This document shows, one piece after another, positions 36,757 through 46,836 of a stretch of 64,000 nucleotides of DNA (the stretch's first letter is position 1; every line of letters begins with the position of its first letter). Source of the stretch: Dacryopinax spathularia (Eukaryota; Basidiomycota; Dacrymycetes; Dacrymycetales; Dacrymycetaceae). The position numbers were made by a program, and so were the translations under genes. Location: NCBI GenBank assembly GCA_037974965.1, contig JBBPFI010000005.1, forward strand, positions 744,001 through 808,000. The letters run 5' to 3'. The notes under the pieces are model-generated. The model had not been told where the DNA came from. It saw nothing but the letters and a program-made list of their open reading frames with translations, and did not search any database.

Positions 36757-38559
36757 CTATAAACTCGCCGGGCTAAGCAAATGATCCCTATACTTCGGCT
36801 CCAGCCCCTCCCTCACCCCCTCCCCCCCCGCGCCCCTAGCAACAGCAAGCAACATCACCCTCTGACACCTCATACTAGCAATCATCCCCCTCACCGTGAT
36901 CCACTTCTCCCTATCCCTCTCCCTCTCCTCGCCCCCCGTCGGCCCTGGCCCCCCGGCGGCATCGGGGAGCACGTCCGCGGGCGCGGGGGTGTGAGGGAGG
37001 GAGATGAACGGGCCGGTGAGGGCGATCTGCGGCCAGAGGGTGTACAGGTAGGCGGCGAGCAGCTCGGGTTGGACGTGGATCCTGCCGTGGGTTAGGCGGA
37101 GCTCGAGCGGGGCTTCGACGGGGGTTATAGGGGGTGGGGAGGGGATGTGGGTTATGTTTAGGGCTGTTAGCTCTACTCGCTGTAAGCGCCTGCAGCGGGT
37201 GGCCAGGGCAGAGAGAGATGAAAGGGTCAGGGCGGACTCGTCTGCCAGGCCGCCGGAGCCGGTGGAGGAAAGGTCGTGCCATTGCAGATTGAGCACCTCG
37301 AGCCCTGGCCAGTTAGAGCCAAGAGCAGCGACGTGTGCGTCTGTCAGGTCTAGCGGCGTTGAGGAGAGGTAGGACAGCTCGAGCCGGAGAAGAGGCTTGA
37401 TCTGCATCAACGGCGCAAACCTGTCGAACGAGACGCTCGTATCTTGTCCATAGTCCAGGTCCCTAAACGTTAGGTTCAGGCTGCGCAAGTGCGGTTGGCC
37501 AGCGGCGATGATCGAGCATTGGTAGGAGAGCGCTTCGGGCGTGAAGGGCTCGGCGGCGATGTCGAGCGTGAGGGAATGAAGTTGGGGAGGGATGAGCTTG
37601 AGGAACGTCGGTGCTATGTGTTGGTTTGCGGAGAGGTGGAGCGAGCGGAGGGCGGGGAATGAGGGGTGGAACAGGAGTTGGTAGGAGACTTGCTCGCCGA
37701 TGATGTCGACGTTGTAGTACCCTACTCGTAACTCCTGCAGAGTGCCCCGGCGAGCGAGCGCCCCGAGCAGGGTGGGGTGGAGGCCGATGAAGTCGCATTC
37801 GAAGTATTCGAGGAATGCGAGACGGGTGACGAGGTTTATGACGGTCGAGAGGTGGATGCTGCCTCGCGGCATGTGGGCCGCTAGGGCGAGTCGTCTTAGA
37901 CGGGGACAGGAACGGGGGAGGGCTTCGAGGAGGCAGCCGACGGGGAGCGCCCAGTCTGCCTCGGCGTTGCCCCAGTATTGGTCGTCCGTGTGGAACGTCT
38001 TGACATACAGCTCCTCAAGACTCGGTGCCAAGAACAAGAGGACGTTGTTCAAGTGCTCCGCTTCCAGGGTTGTGTAGTGCAGACTCCTTAACCCTGGCAG
38101 GAGAGCACTAGTTCGGGTAAGAGTGGCGATGGACGTGAGCGAGAGATGCGCGTAGTCGTCGTTCAGCTCTTCGGACTCGCCCTCTTCGTCCACGCCGTTC
38201 GTGAGGTCCAGGTCCAGGGTCTGGATGAGCGGCGCATACATCTGGAACCTCCTCCATCGTGAAGCGATCGAGTAATTCCTTTTCGACGTCTGCCCTCCGT
38301 GTCAGCACCTCCTGTGGTAGTCATAGAGAAGGAAGAAAGGGGGAGCAAAACGCACAGCACCGGGATTCTTGACCTCCTCCGTATCCAAAAACAAGTTGAC
38401 GAGACACATAAGCGCCTCCGTATCGACGCTAGCCCATAACTGGCTCGCAGCGGGGAAGAAGAAGAACCCGGAGGTGCGGAGGAGGACGGCGAGGGTTTCG
38501 TGCGGGAGGTGGGAGAAGATGAGCTGCAGGATCTCGGGGATTTGGAGCGCGCGGTGCAT
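36757..38559 (-). CDS. F-box protein with leucine-rich-repeat-like region
   Basis: Two exons fit: 38559-38356 and 38289-36757, joined in phase 0, about 578 residues. Residues about 6-50 form an F-box (IPEILQLIFSHLPHETLAVL, then ASQLWASVD). The first residues of exon 2 (SRWRRFQMYAPLIQTLDLDL) match the short link seen in basidiomycete F-box proteins. Repeated leucine-rich units follow (LPGLRSLHYTTL, APSLEELYV, FPALRSLHLS, LHSLTLDI, LRSLNLTF, GLEVLNLQW, RRLQRVELTAL). Such proteins recruit substrates to SCF ubiquitin ligases. The acceptor at 38290 was chosen because an earlier AG brings a stop into frame. The last 100 residues are Pro/Gly/Glu-rich. The substrate is unknown, and this family is expanded and fast-evolving in mushrooms. 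Confidence 0.83.
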
Positions 38560-39507
38560 CCTTTCTGAGGGCGTGGGCGTTGTCCCCTGAGGGGAGGGAA
38601 GAGGGTGGGAGAGAGCTGCTAGAGGGAAAGATTTCGTTCGTTTTGGTGTCGTTAGGCGGGCGGCGATGTCGTCTGAGGGCTAGGGGCCGAGCTGGTACAG
38701 GTTGGAAAAGCCAATCGAGGAAGAATCAGGAGTCGGAGAGAGAGCAGTCCGTCGACGACAAGGAGGACAAGAAGAGAGAGAGAGAGAGAGCCAACAGCCA
38801 AGAGGGGGCACCAAGCGTCGACGTCCTTGAAAGAGTCTGTGAGCAAAGAGGGCGGTCACCTCCCCCTCTCTTCAATCCCTCTCACACCGAGCGAGCCGTC
38901 GGACAGCCCATCCGCGCGCGACCGGGCGTCCAAGCAGACACCGTCGGTCCGCCACGGCGCGTACTTGCTTCCGTGACTATTCAGATCCCGTGCATGGCAC
39001 AGCCACTCCCGCACCGGGCTACCGATATCGGTGCTTTTGGGCGAGAGGGAGGGCCCGATGAGACCGATGACGGGAGGGGGGGTATTGAGTTCTGGACCGG
39101 GACGGAGATTAGTGCGTTGGGTGGTGCGCGAGTTCATGGATGGAGGGGAGAAGGTTGAATGGGTCACGCGTGGCTGCAGGTGGAAGACGGGTGACGCGAT
39201 TTGTCCATTTCTCAATTCTACAAATTTGCACGCATACAATTTGGCCCAAGTAGGGGATACATACCATTTTCCGCGTTAGGCGACCGTATCGAAGTAGACT
39301 TTGGGCTTGAAAGGGGATGACCGCGAAAGAGGCCATCCCATATGCACGTGACTTGCGCCTCTCCGTCGATCAACGCCACTCAGGACCGCCCGATCACTCC
39401 CGATCAGGATCGATCACCCCCAGCTCCAACATCGCGTCCTCCCGTGCTCGTCAACGCGCCTCCCTACTACCGCATACAACACGCCTCGCCAACCTCGAAG
39501 CGCATAT
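38560..39507. other. Divergent intergenic region
   Basis: About 950 bases between the divergent F-box gene and RTT109. It includes a GAGAGAGAGAGAGAG tract near 38776-38792. Long frames read through it on both strands, but their composition is not protein-like. Confidence 0.45.
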
Positions 39508-41655
39508 ATGCAGCCTCTCACTCCTCTCCCTCTTAGGCAACATATCCTCTCTGAACTCTCTTCTCTGCCTGGGAAAAGGGAACTGCAGCTCGTGGTGCTG
39601 GTCACGCCGCCTAAGAGAACGAGTGGGCTGTATCCGTATGCGAGCAGGCCGAGGGTGAAGAGCTGGGTGCAAGAGGTTCTCTTACTGCTATTTGAACGCG
39701 TTCCCGACACACGCACCACCACCACTTCCGACCCCACCTCTACGGACGAGCAAGCCCGGTCGAGCGAGGCCAAGGATGGCGGCACGACGGGGCAGGCAGG
39801 CCAGGGAGGGCGAAAAGCCTGCATAGCAGCGCTCGAAGCCTACCTCCATCTTCTCCCCACAACCCAATCCTGCATCCTCTACATATCAAAACTCGACTCC
39901 TCCGGGCTCGCCCTCCCCCCTTCCCCTACCAGCCTCCTAGCACGCTCATTCCTCTCTCATCTCTGTTCCCCTCTCTTCCGACCCTCGCCCAGTGTATGGG
40001 TACATGTGTTCGCGAGAGCGCAAGGGCAGTATCTGTTCCCTACTTCGAGCGAGAATGGGAGGAAGAGGGTGTTGGGGGATACGAGGTTGTGTGCGTGGTG
40101 GAAGGGCGTGTTGGAGGGTGTGGTGAGGGGGGTCGTACCCGAATCTGCGGAGAAGCCGAGGGCTGTCGTACTTCCTTTGGCGTCCTCCGAACCAGGCGCA
40201 GGCGAGGGAACACGATCAGCGGAAGAGCAGGGAGAAGAGCAAGGGAATGGAGAGGGAGAGGGAGAACGAAGGGTGGAGAGCGCTGCTCTGCATATCCCAG
40301 CCGCCTCACATCCACCAAAATACGCAGCCTTCTACCTCCTCCCCGGCTATGGGGAACTCGAAGCCGCCCGTCTCCTCGCCCCATCCTCCGCTTCCGTACC
40401 CAGCACGACCAGCCCAGGAAAACCGCCCATAAACTGGACATACGGCCACCCTTACACGCCCCTCAACCCCTTTCCATTCCCTTCCAGCGCTGCTTTCCCC
40501 CCTCCCTCCTCTCCTTCGCTCGCTACCGACCCTTTCCTCGCCGACGGCGCCCCGTCTGCGTCTGCAGCTGCAAGTACCCCTGCGAGTGCGAGTGCGAGTG
40601 CCAGTGCCAGTGCGGCAGCGGCGAGTATTGCGAACCTCATACCGGCTTTTGAGGATGATCCGAAGACGCGGTTTGTCCAGGAGTTGGCTAGTGATGTCCA
40701 GCCTTTGGCGGTTGGGCCGAGGAAGAGGCAGAGGACTGGGGTTGGGCCGGTGCCGGGGTCTCCGGTGAAGAGGAGGAAGGTTGAGGCGGTCGACGAGGAC
40801 ATGCTCAGGGACACGTCGAGGGCAAAGGAGGATTCCGGTGAGAACGGCTCACCAGAGGGAGGAGAACGAGCCGGGCGGGAAAAGGAGAAAGACGCCGGGA
40901 AAGAACAGCGGCGAGAGAAAGAGAAGGAGAAGGAGAAGGAGAAGGAGGATGCCCCGACAGCCGAAGAACGCGCCCTCTCCCGAATCTCAATCGACGAGTT
41001 CTGGGAACTCATGCCCCATCGACAAGAATGCTCAAGCGGGGCAGTGACCGCTTTCTTCGTCTTGGTGTTCCCTCCTCCCTCCCCCTCTTCATCCCCATCC
41101 CCATCTCCACCACCTCCTCCTTCCACCGCTCCCTCCCCATCTCAGAACCCGGCGAAGACGAACGGCACCCCCTCCAATTTAGGCAAGAAACACCCAGCAG
41201 CTCCAATCGGCCCAGCACTGAAGTCTGACGACCCCTCCCCACCGCCCAAACTCGGGCAGGTCCTCCCTTCTGTCTTGGCCCGGATCAGGTCCCGTCTGCT
41301 GGACTTGGAGTTCGGGAATGTCGAGGCTGCTTATCGGAGCAGTAGCGTGCTGGAAGATCTTGTGAGGTCGTGTTGTGCTGTCGTTCCCCACTCACAACCA
41401 CAATCACAACCACAACCACAAGCAACAGCTGGACCATCTGGTCCTGGCGAGACGGCAACGGAGGAGAAACCTGGCGGGGTGGAGAGCGGAGCGATTGGAG
41501 AAAGAGGGGAGGATATGTACACCCAGTATGTGTGTGCGAGTGTGCTGGTTGATAACCCACCGCTTGCCCGGAGAGAGGTTGAGAGACGGGAGGAGGCGAG
41601 GCCGGCGGTGATTAATGTTTTGCAGGTTAAGAGGAAGAAGCGGCCTGCTGCCTAG
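39508..41655 (+). CDS. RTT109: Histone acetyltransferase Rtt109
   Basis: A single uninterrupted exon of 715 residues, unusual in this intron-rich window. Rtt109 (KAT11) acetylates histone H3 Lys56, with the chaperones Asf1 or Vps75, during replication-coupled nucleosome assembly. The N-terminal domain starts LRQHILSELSSLPG and continues GLYPYASRPRVKSWVQEVL. A core motif reads QYLFPTSSENGRKRVLGD with WWKGVLEGV. FEDDPKTRFVQEL at about 381-393 contains Asp-Asp-Pro-Lys as in budding yeast, where that Lys is autoacetylated. FWELMPHRQECSSGAVTAFF closes the fold. Between the last two lies a low-complexity insert of about 95 residues rich in Lys, Glu and Arg, with nuclear-localisation-like KRRK, and a second Pro/Ser-rich insert follows. 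The start is the first ATG that gives the family N terminus. Confidence 0.92.
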   Translation: MQPLTPLPLRQHILSELSSLPGKRELQLVVLVTPPKRTSGLYPYASRPRVKSWVQEVLLLLFERVPDTRTTTTSDPTSTDEQARSSEAKDGGTTGQAGQGGRKACIAALEAYLHLLPTTQSCILYISKLDSSGLALPPSPTSLLARSFLSHLCSPLFRPSPSVWVHVFARAQGQYLFPTSSENGRKRVLGDTRLCAWWKGVLEGVVRGVVPESAEKPRAVVLPLASSEPGAGEGTRSAEEQGEEQGNGEGEGERRVESAALHIPAASHPPKYAAFYLLPGYGELEAARLLAPSSASVPSTTSPGKPPINWTYGHPYTPLNPFPFPSSAAFPPPSSPSLATDPFLADGAPSASAAASTPASASASASASAAAASIANLIPAFEDDPKTRFVQELASDVQPLAVGPRKRQRTGVGPVPGSPVKRRKVEAVDEDMLRDTSRAKEDSGENGSPEGGERAGREKEKDAGKEQRREKEKEKEKEKEDAPTAEERALSRISIDEFWELMPHRQECSSGAVTAFFVLVFPPPSPSSSPSPSPPPPPSTAPSPSQNPAKTNGTPSNLGKKHPAAPIGPALKSDDPSPPPKLGQVLPSVLARIRSRLLDLEFGNVEAAYRSSSVLEDLVRSCCAVVPHSQPQSQPQPQATAGPSGPGETATEEKPGGVESGAIGERGEDMYTQYVCASVLVDNPPLARREVERREEARPAVINVLQVKRKKRPAA

Positions 41656-42033
41656 TCGTCGGCGTTGCGCGCTGTGCAACCTTGAGGACGGAGGACGAAG
41701 AGGATGGATAAGATGGCTTGCCAAGGACAAGCGTAATTATACTTGTATCTATGCCATAACTACATTACTTGGTATTTTGTTGTCGAGAAGAATTGTGGTA
41801 AGAGTCGCTCTACCGCAATTCCTCTCACATTCTGTTTGTGAGAGGAATTGTGGTAGAGTCGCTCGGAATGTATCAGAAGATGTCCGAAGCCATGCCTCGC
41901 GGTATGCTTCTGAGCACAGCCGCGCCTATCCCTGGAACGCGCTCTGCGCACCTCTCCTCGTCCTCCCACCTCATTGCCGACATTTCTAGAGCTATCCCAC
42001 AACCACCTTTCTCTCTTCATACAGAATTGAAGT
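41656..42033. other. RTT109-CAP1 spacer
   Basis: About 380 bases between two genes on the same strand. It contains the three-armed repeat at 41790-41856 and otherwise no gene. Confidence 0.5.
41790..41856. repeat. Three-armed alternating inverted repeat
   Basis: GAATTGTGGTA (41790-41800) is followed by a near-complement TACCGCAATTC (41811-41821) and then again by GAATTGTGGTAG (41845-41856). The second pair forms a 20-bp stem (41810-41829 with 41837-41856) with one mismatch and a 7-base loop. The sequence AGAGTCGCTC follows arms one and three in nearly the same form. Confidence 0.85.
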
Positions 42034-43204
42034 ATGGAAGCCTCCAAAGTCTCTCTAGCAACTTCGTTCATCCTCCAATCCCCACCAGGAGAAGTAAATG
42101 ACGTCCTCTCCGACCTCCGTTTCGTCCTCTCGGACGATAGTGCGCTCGAGACGCACGCGAAGGAGGCGCTGGAGGAGTATAATGTCGAGCAGTTGGTGGC
42201 TGTTGATGTTCCGGGGGAGAACTATAAGGTGCGTCCTATTCGCCTGGAACCTGCGGGAGGTGTGGGTGGGACTGATAAGCTGTGTTTGGCGCAGATGGTG
42301 TTGAGTCCGGCTGGGGTGGTGAAGGTTGAGGAGGGGGAGACGCGATATCTCGATCCGAGGGGAGGGAAGAGCTACGTTGTCGATCACATCAACCTTGTGC
42401 GTTGTCTGCTCAGCCATCCGGATGAATGTGTAGGGGCTGTACTGACTGCGCGGGAAGGCTCTCTCGGACCCATCCGAGCACACCGTCCCCTCCTCGCTCG
42501 ACACCCTCCGCTCCGCCCTCCAAAAAGCGCTCGACGCGCACCTCGCCCGCCATTTTCTGCCTCAACCCAAAGCTGGCTCTGCCGACCCCGCTCTGGGAGA
42601 CGCGGCATGTGCCGTTTTCGCTCCCTCCGCAGGTTCCGAGGAAGAAGCCGATCAGCTAGGCAGCAAAGTCTGGACCATGGAGGTCGTCAGCAGCCGGTAT
42701 AAACCGAGTAATTATTGGAGTGGGAGGTGGAGGGCAAGGTGGGAGGTCGAGCCGGAGAAGTTGGAGGTCAGGGGGAACATTAATGTCGATGTGCATTATT
42801 ACGAGCAGGGCAACGTGCGTCCGCGCTCAGCGCTTCTGCTAATAACCCTTACTGATCCTGCTTGTGTACAGGTTCAACTGCACACTAAGTACTCGCCGGT
42901 CATACAGCTTCCCTCAGCCTCTGTGAGCGCAGACCAGATCCTACAACTCGTAGCGGACGAAGAAGCCCGGTATCATGCCAAGCTGACAGAGTCCTTCGAG
43001 AGGATGAGGGACGGCGGGTTCAGGGGGTTGAGGAGAGTGTTGCCAGTAACGAGGGGGAAGATGGATTGGGATAAGGTGCGCCCGCTCCTCCGCGGCTGAC
43101 CCATATCTTTGTGGACGGAATGCTGATTGTATGCGCAGGTACTGGGGTACAAACTGGGTCAGGAGCTGGCGGGGACGAGGTCGCCACCTGTCGTGAGCTC
43201 ATGA
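42034..43204 (+). CDS. CAP1: F-actin-capping protein subunit alpha
   Basis: Five exons fit: 42034-42228, 42295-42396, 42458-42814, 42872-43075 and 43139-43204, all joined in phase 0, giving 307 residues. The alpha subunit pairs with the beta subunit to cap actin barbed ends at cortical patches. Family features are KVSLATSFILQSPPGEVNDV at the N terminus, VDHINL, the run SSRYKPSNYWSGRWRARWEV, then GNINVDVHYYEQGNVQL and LRRVLPVTRGKMDWDKV. The C-terminal LGYKLGQEL belongs to the tentacle that binds actin. Lengths and order agree with the family. The gene follows RTT109 on the same strand. Confidence 0.94.
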
Positions 43205-43693
43205 GAACGGACTGTTATCGAGACGCTAGAGAAGACGTGAATGTAAGACGGCTGATGTCCGGATGACCCGGACGCATGTGGACGACAATGATACCAAGAT
43301 TCTAGGCGACATGCTTGATTCTGCGATCCCAGGGGGTGCTGTCGTGCTCTGCCTGGAGAAGAAGACGAAGCACGACATTCCCAGAACTGCGCAGCTGCCT
43401 GAGCTCGCCTGGTCATCCTTCCCATGAGCTGTCTTCGATTTCCTTTTTGGGATATCTATCGGGCTTCTTGCTTCCCGACAACGTGCGTCTTTCTGATCCG
43501 ATGACTACCTCGTGTTCTGTCAACGGGCCGGGTTGCCAGAGGTCGTGGACACTCTGGCGCTACGTGGGATGACTCGCATCTCCATCCTCAAGGTATATAA
43601 CTGCGGGCTCGTCTGTACAGATCGTCCTTCCATTTACTCCAAACCTCCCTTTGTGACTGCAGCTCCACACCTACGACGGTCAACAATCCCACC
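43205..43693. other. Spacer upstream of first methyltransferase copy
   Basis: About 490 bases with no supported gene. A TATATAA element at 43594-43600 lies about 95 bases upstream of the methyltransferase start. Confidence 0.5.
43594..43600 (+). promoter_or_regulatory. Putative TATA box, methyltransferase copy 1
   Basis: TATATAA lies 94 bases before the ATG at 43694. The paralogous gene at 45324 has TATAAA at nearly the same distance. Confidence 0.5.
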
Positions 43694-44671
43694 ATGTCAG
43701 AGGAGAACCGCAAGCTGCTCGAAAGCTGGGAACACTTCCACACGGACGAGTTCACCCCTCTGCCGACGAACTGGCTTTCCTTCGGACCACGACTGGCATC
43801 CAAGACGTGGAAGAACTGAAGCAGCACGTTGTCGCCGTGCAGCAGAAAGCGCTCGCGGTCTTTCCGTACCCATGTATAATGAAGTGGACCTTCATCCAGT
43901 ACGTTCACTTACGTCCTCATTTCGTTATCTTCAGCTAAGCGGCGAGAAGGACGAATATCTCCAGGTTGAAGGGATTCCAGCCCTGCCTTGAGCTGCCGAA
44001 GGAACGGCCCGGTGCGATCTTGCTCGACATCGGCTGCTGTTTCGGCGCCGAGGCACGTAAGGCCGTTCTCGAAGGTTACCCGCCGAAGCAGATTATAACG
44101 TCCGATATTCACCCCGAGGTACACGCACAATCCGTCCGAGATTATCACCCCTCTGATCGTCAGGCAGTTCTGGGAACTGGGTCACGAGCTCTTCAGGGAC
44201 AATCAGCACTCCATGCCGATCACTTTCATCGCGGGTGATGCGCTCAACCCCGATGTCCTGGCGCTGGTCCCACCGGACACGCCGACCTCCACGACACCTC
44301 TGAACGAGCTCACTAGTCTCACGCAGCTACACCACCGCCTGAGCATCATACATGCCTCGCTTTTCTTCCATCTATTCTCGAAGGAGCAGCAAGAGCAGCT
44401 CGCGGGACGTTTAGCCGGTCTAATGGTACACGAGAGGGGCGGCCTGATCTTCGGCCATCAGATGGGCGCCGAAGTAGAAGGGATCGGGAAGATGCACGGC
44501 AAGTGGGCCCACAACTGTGAGAGCTGGAAGCGGATGTGGCACGAGGCGTTCCAGCGTGCCGGATGGACCGGAGGGGTGGAAATCGACTGCGAGCTCGTAG
44601 AGGCTGAGCAGTATCTGAAGGCCTGCGGCATTGGCACACACTATCTCTACTGGACTGTCGAGCTGGTCTGA
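43694..44671 (+). pseudogene. SAM-dependent methyltransferase, frameshifted tandem copy
   Basis: Three exons match the intact paralog at 45324-46320: 43694-43898, 43950-44118 (169 bases in both) and 44168-44671 (504 bases in both). Exon 1 starts MSEENRKLLESWEHFHTDEF and then one base is missing near 43758, where the paralog reads TTCAACCCGTCT and this copy TTCACCCCTCT. Downstream the family frame resumes open: TTTGIQDVEELKQHVV, FPYPCIMKW, ILLDIGCCFGAEARKAV (SAM motif) and FHLFSKEQQEQLAG. Only this single lesion is visible and the promoter is retained, so it may be a very young pseudogene or a sequence error. Exon 1 length plus one base would restore the correct splice phase exactly. Confidence 0.78.
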
Positions 44672-45323
44672 GGCGTTGATGCCTACGAATGTTCGTCCTT
44701 CAGTCTATAAAGACTGGGGAAGTCCTGTCTCACACGACCAGTCCGAATCGAATTTGAGCCTACTGAACAGCAAGGCTTGGAAAGAGCCGTGCAAGCAGAG
44801 ATCTGAATCTTGCGGACTTCACGCGTAACCGAGCCATCCGTCTCCTCGAGCATGCAAGCTGAAGGGACCGCTTCATGACGCGCCGAATTGGCCCTTAGCC
44901 GCACACATACACGCAAACTATTATCATACGACCACGTACACGACTCCGACAGTTTGGGACATTGATCGATAGACATACGGAAAGGTGCCACGCCATACTG
45001 CTTGCTGAAACGATGGCCCGCTATTTCCGGATTCAATCGCAGCCCAACGAATGAATGGATGCCGTAACAGGTAGGCATCTACTTATTGTTCCTTCAGGGA
45101 CCGCCGTAATCCCGTTGCGGCTCTGTTGCTGCCCTCACTCAGTGCTAGCTCCGCACTCCGGATCCGGCATACATGAGATGCATGTACTCTCGATCGTCGA
45201 CCAGACCTTATCCAGCCGAATGGTGCTCTTCCTGCGATATAAAGTGGTGCCCCAGCCGCTGAGGACTTGCCTGCTGCTCCCAACTTAACGAGATATCCTC
45301 CCCTTCTGGATAACCTGCTTCCC
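44672..45323. other. Spacer between methyltransferase copies
   Basis: About 650 bases with no supported gene. The right end carries the TATA element of the second copy. Confidence 0.5.
45238..45243 (+). promoter_or_regulatory. Putative TATA box, methyltransferase copy 2
   Basis: TATAAA lies 86 bases upstream of the ATG at 45324, matching the arrangement of the first copy. Confidence 0.5.
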
Positions 45324-46320
45324 ATGGTCAATCTAAGCAAAGGCTCTAAAGAAGACCCGAAGGTCCTGCAGAGCTGGGACGACTTCCAAGCGGCCGAGTT
45401 CAACCCGTCTCCCGGCGAGCTGGAATTTCTTCAGACCAGCACGGGCATCCAGGATGCTCAGGAACTGAAGCGACATCTTCTTACTATTCAAAGAAAAGCG
45501 CTTGAAGTATTCCCGTACCCATGCATCAAGAAATGGGGCTTCATAATGTATGTTACTACTCGGAGCACTTGAAGCAGAGCATGACTGACCCGACCCAGGA
45601 CAAACATAGCCAAGGTCAAAGGCTACAAGCAATGTATTCAACTGCCAAGGGAGCGAACTAACGCACTCCTGCTGGACCTTGGCTGCGGTTTCGGTGCCGA
45701 TGCACGTAAAGCCGTTCTGGATGGATTCCCGCCCAAGCAGGTGGTCGCAGTTGACCTGCATACCGAGGCACGTAGTACCCTCTGTTGCCGCACCTGTCTC
45801 ACTGACCGCGCGGCAGTTCTGGCAGCTTGGGCGTGACCTCTTCAGGGACAACGAGGAAACCATGCCAATCACCTTTATCGCTGGCGACGCGCTCGATTAT
45901 TCCTTCATGTCCTTGGTTTCTCCAAGCACGCCGATCAGCAGCAAGCCTCTGAACGAAATCACTACCCTGACACAGCTGCATCATCGCCTGAGCGCTATAC
46001 ATGCATCCCTCTTCTTCCACCTCTTTTCGAAAGAACAGCAAGAGCAGCTCGCCGCTCTGGTGGCTGGATTGCTGCTTCCGGAGAGAGGGAGCGTCATCTT
46101 TGGTCATCAGCTTGGTGCGGAAGAAGAGGGTATCGGAAAGGAACTCGGCAAATGGGCCTTTAGCCCCGAGAGTTGGAAGGCGATGTGGTGTAACGTGCTG
46201 AAAAGCGCTGGCTGGACAGGCAGGGTAGAGGTCGATTGTGAGCTTATGCCCGCCCCGGAGGAAATCAAAGGCTTGGGATTAGGCACACACTTCCTCTTCT
46301 GGACTGTGCAGCTTGCCTGA
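45324..46320 (+). CDS. SAM-dependent methyltransferase, intact tandem copy
   Basis: Three exons fit: 45324-45547, 45599-45767 and 45817-46320, giving 298 residues. SAM-binding motif I is LLLDLGCGFGADARKAV at about 98-114, followed by QVVAVDLHTE (motif II). The second half (MPITFIAGDAL, LHHRLSAIHASLFFHLFSK, PERGSVIFGHQLGAEEEG, CELMPAPEE) is shared with the upstream copy. Such proteins occur in basidiomycetes near metabolic genes and probably methylate a small molecule; the acceptor is unknown. The second intron begins GCACGT after GAG, while the paralog has GTACAC at the same place, showing a GC-AG intron. ATG 45324 is preferred because it aligns with the start of the other copy. Confidence 0.85.
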
Positions 46321-46650
46321 CACGCGACCTCTGATAATATTGTAAATATAAGTTACCATACAAGAATCCGATTCCGACTCTATGCATTGTGACCCACTCC
46401 ACGCACCGTGCTGATCATTGAAGGGTCTGAAGATTTGGGTTCAGAAGCGGAAAATGTTGCGATCTTGCCGTCTGAACAGTGAAGTTAAACCTTCAACGCA
46501 ATCGGATCCGTCCGTTCCCGGCCATCTTCATTCGCAAAGCTCAGACGCTCAACCGAACAAACCAGGCTTGACCTTCCTATAACACGCACTCTCCTCGCCT
46601 ATCCAACTTCATTCAATACACCAATCCTCCCGATCAAAGGTCATAAGGAC
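46321..46650. other. Convergent spacer
   Basis: About 330 bases between the methyltransferase stop and the mini zinc protein stop. On the minus strand, 46554-46597 reads EESACYRKVKPGLFG before a stop, similar to a segment after the decayed copy at 53 kb. It may be a last exon of the zinc protein. Confidence 0.5.
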
Positions 46651-46836
46651 TCACCGCCCATGTCCTTCAGGCTTCCCCGTTCCCTCACAAGCCGAACAGT
46701 TCGCATTAGTGACCTGGACGAACCCCAGATCGGTCGAATACCCTCCTTGTTCAATACCGGTGCCATTACATTCCGGGCAAGAGGGGAGCTGGTTCAGGTG
46801 CGCCCAGAACTCTTTCTCGTTGGACCAGGCGGGCAT
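46651..46836 (-). CDS. Mini zinc protein with two CxxCxGTG motifs
   Basis: A 61-residue protein starting MPAWSNEKEFWAHLNQLPS. It contains two DnaJ-type zinc-binding half-sites, CPECNGTG and CSACEGTG, enough for a single zinc ion in one hairpin-like module. The ATG at 46836 is preferred over one 11 codons upstream because the related sequence at 52956 begins with the same MPAW(S/T)N(E/Q)KEFWA. The reading frame ends at TGA, but that TGA is part of GTGAGT, a strong splice donor. A downstream exon joined at 46569 would replace the last codons with KVKPGLFG, so the true C terminus is uncertain. No J domain or other domain is present. Function unknown, possibly a small chaperone cofactor or thiol/zinc protein. 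Confidence 0.6.
   Translation of the reverse strand: MPAWSNEKEFWAHLNQLPSCPECNGTGIEQGGYSTDLGFVQVTNANCSACEGTGKPEGHGR

Noticed and set aside
38580-39158. 192-codon frame between the F-box gene and RTT109
   Set aside because: Driven by a GAGA repeat and GC-rich sequence; not protein-like.
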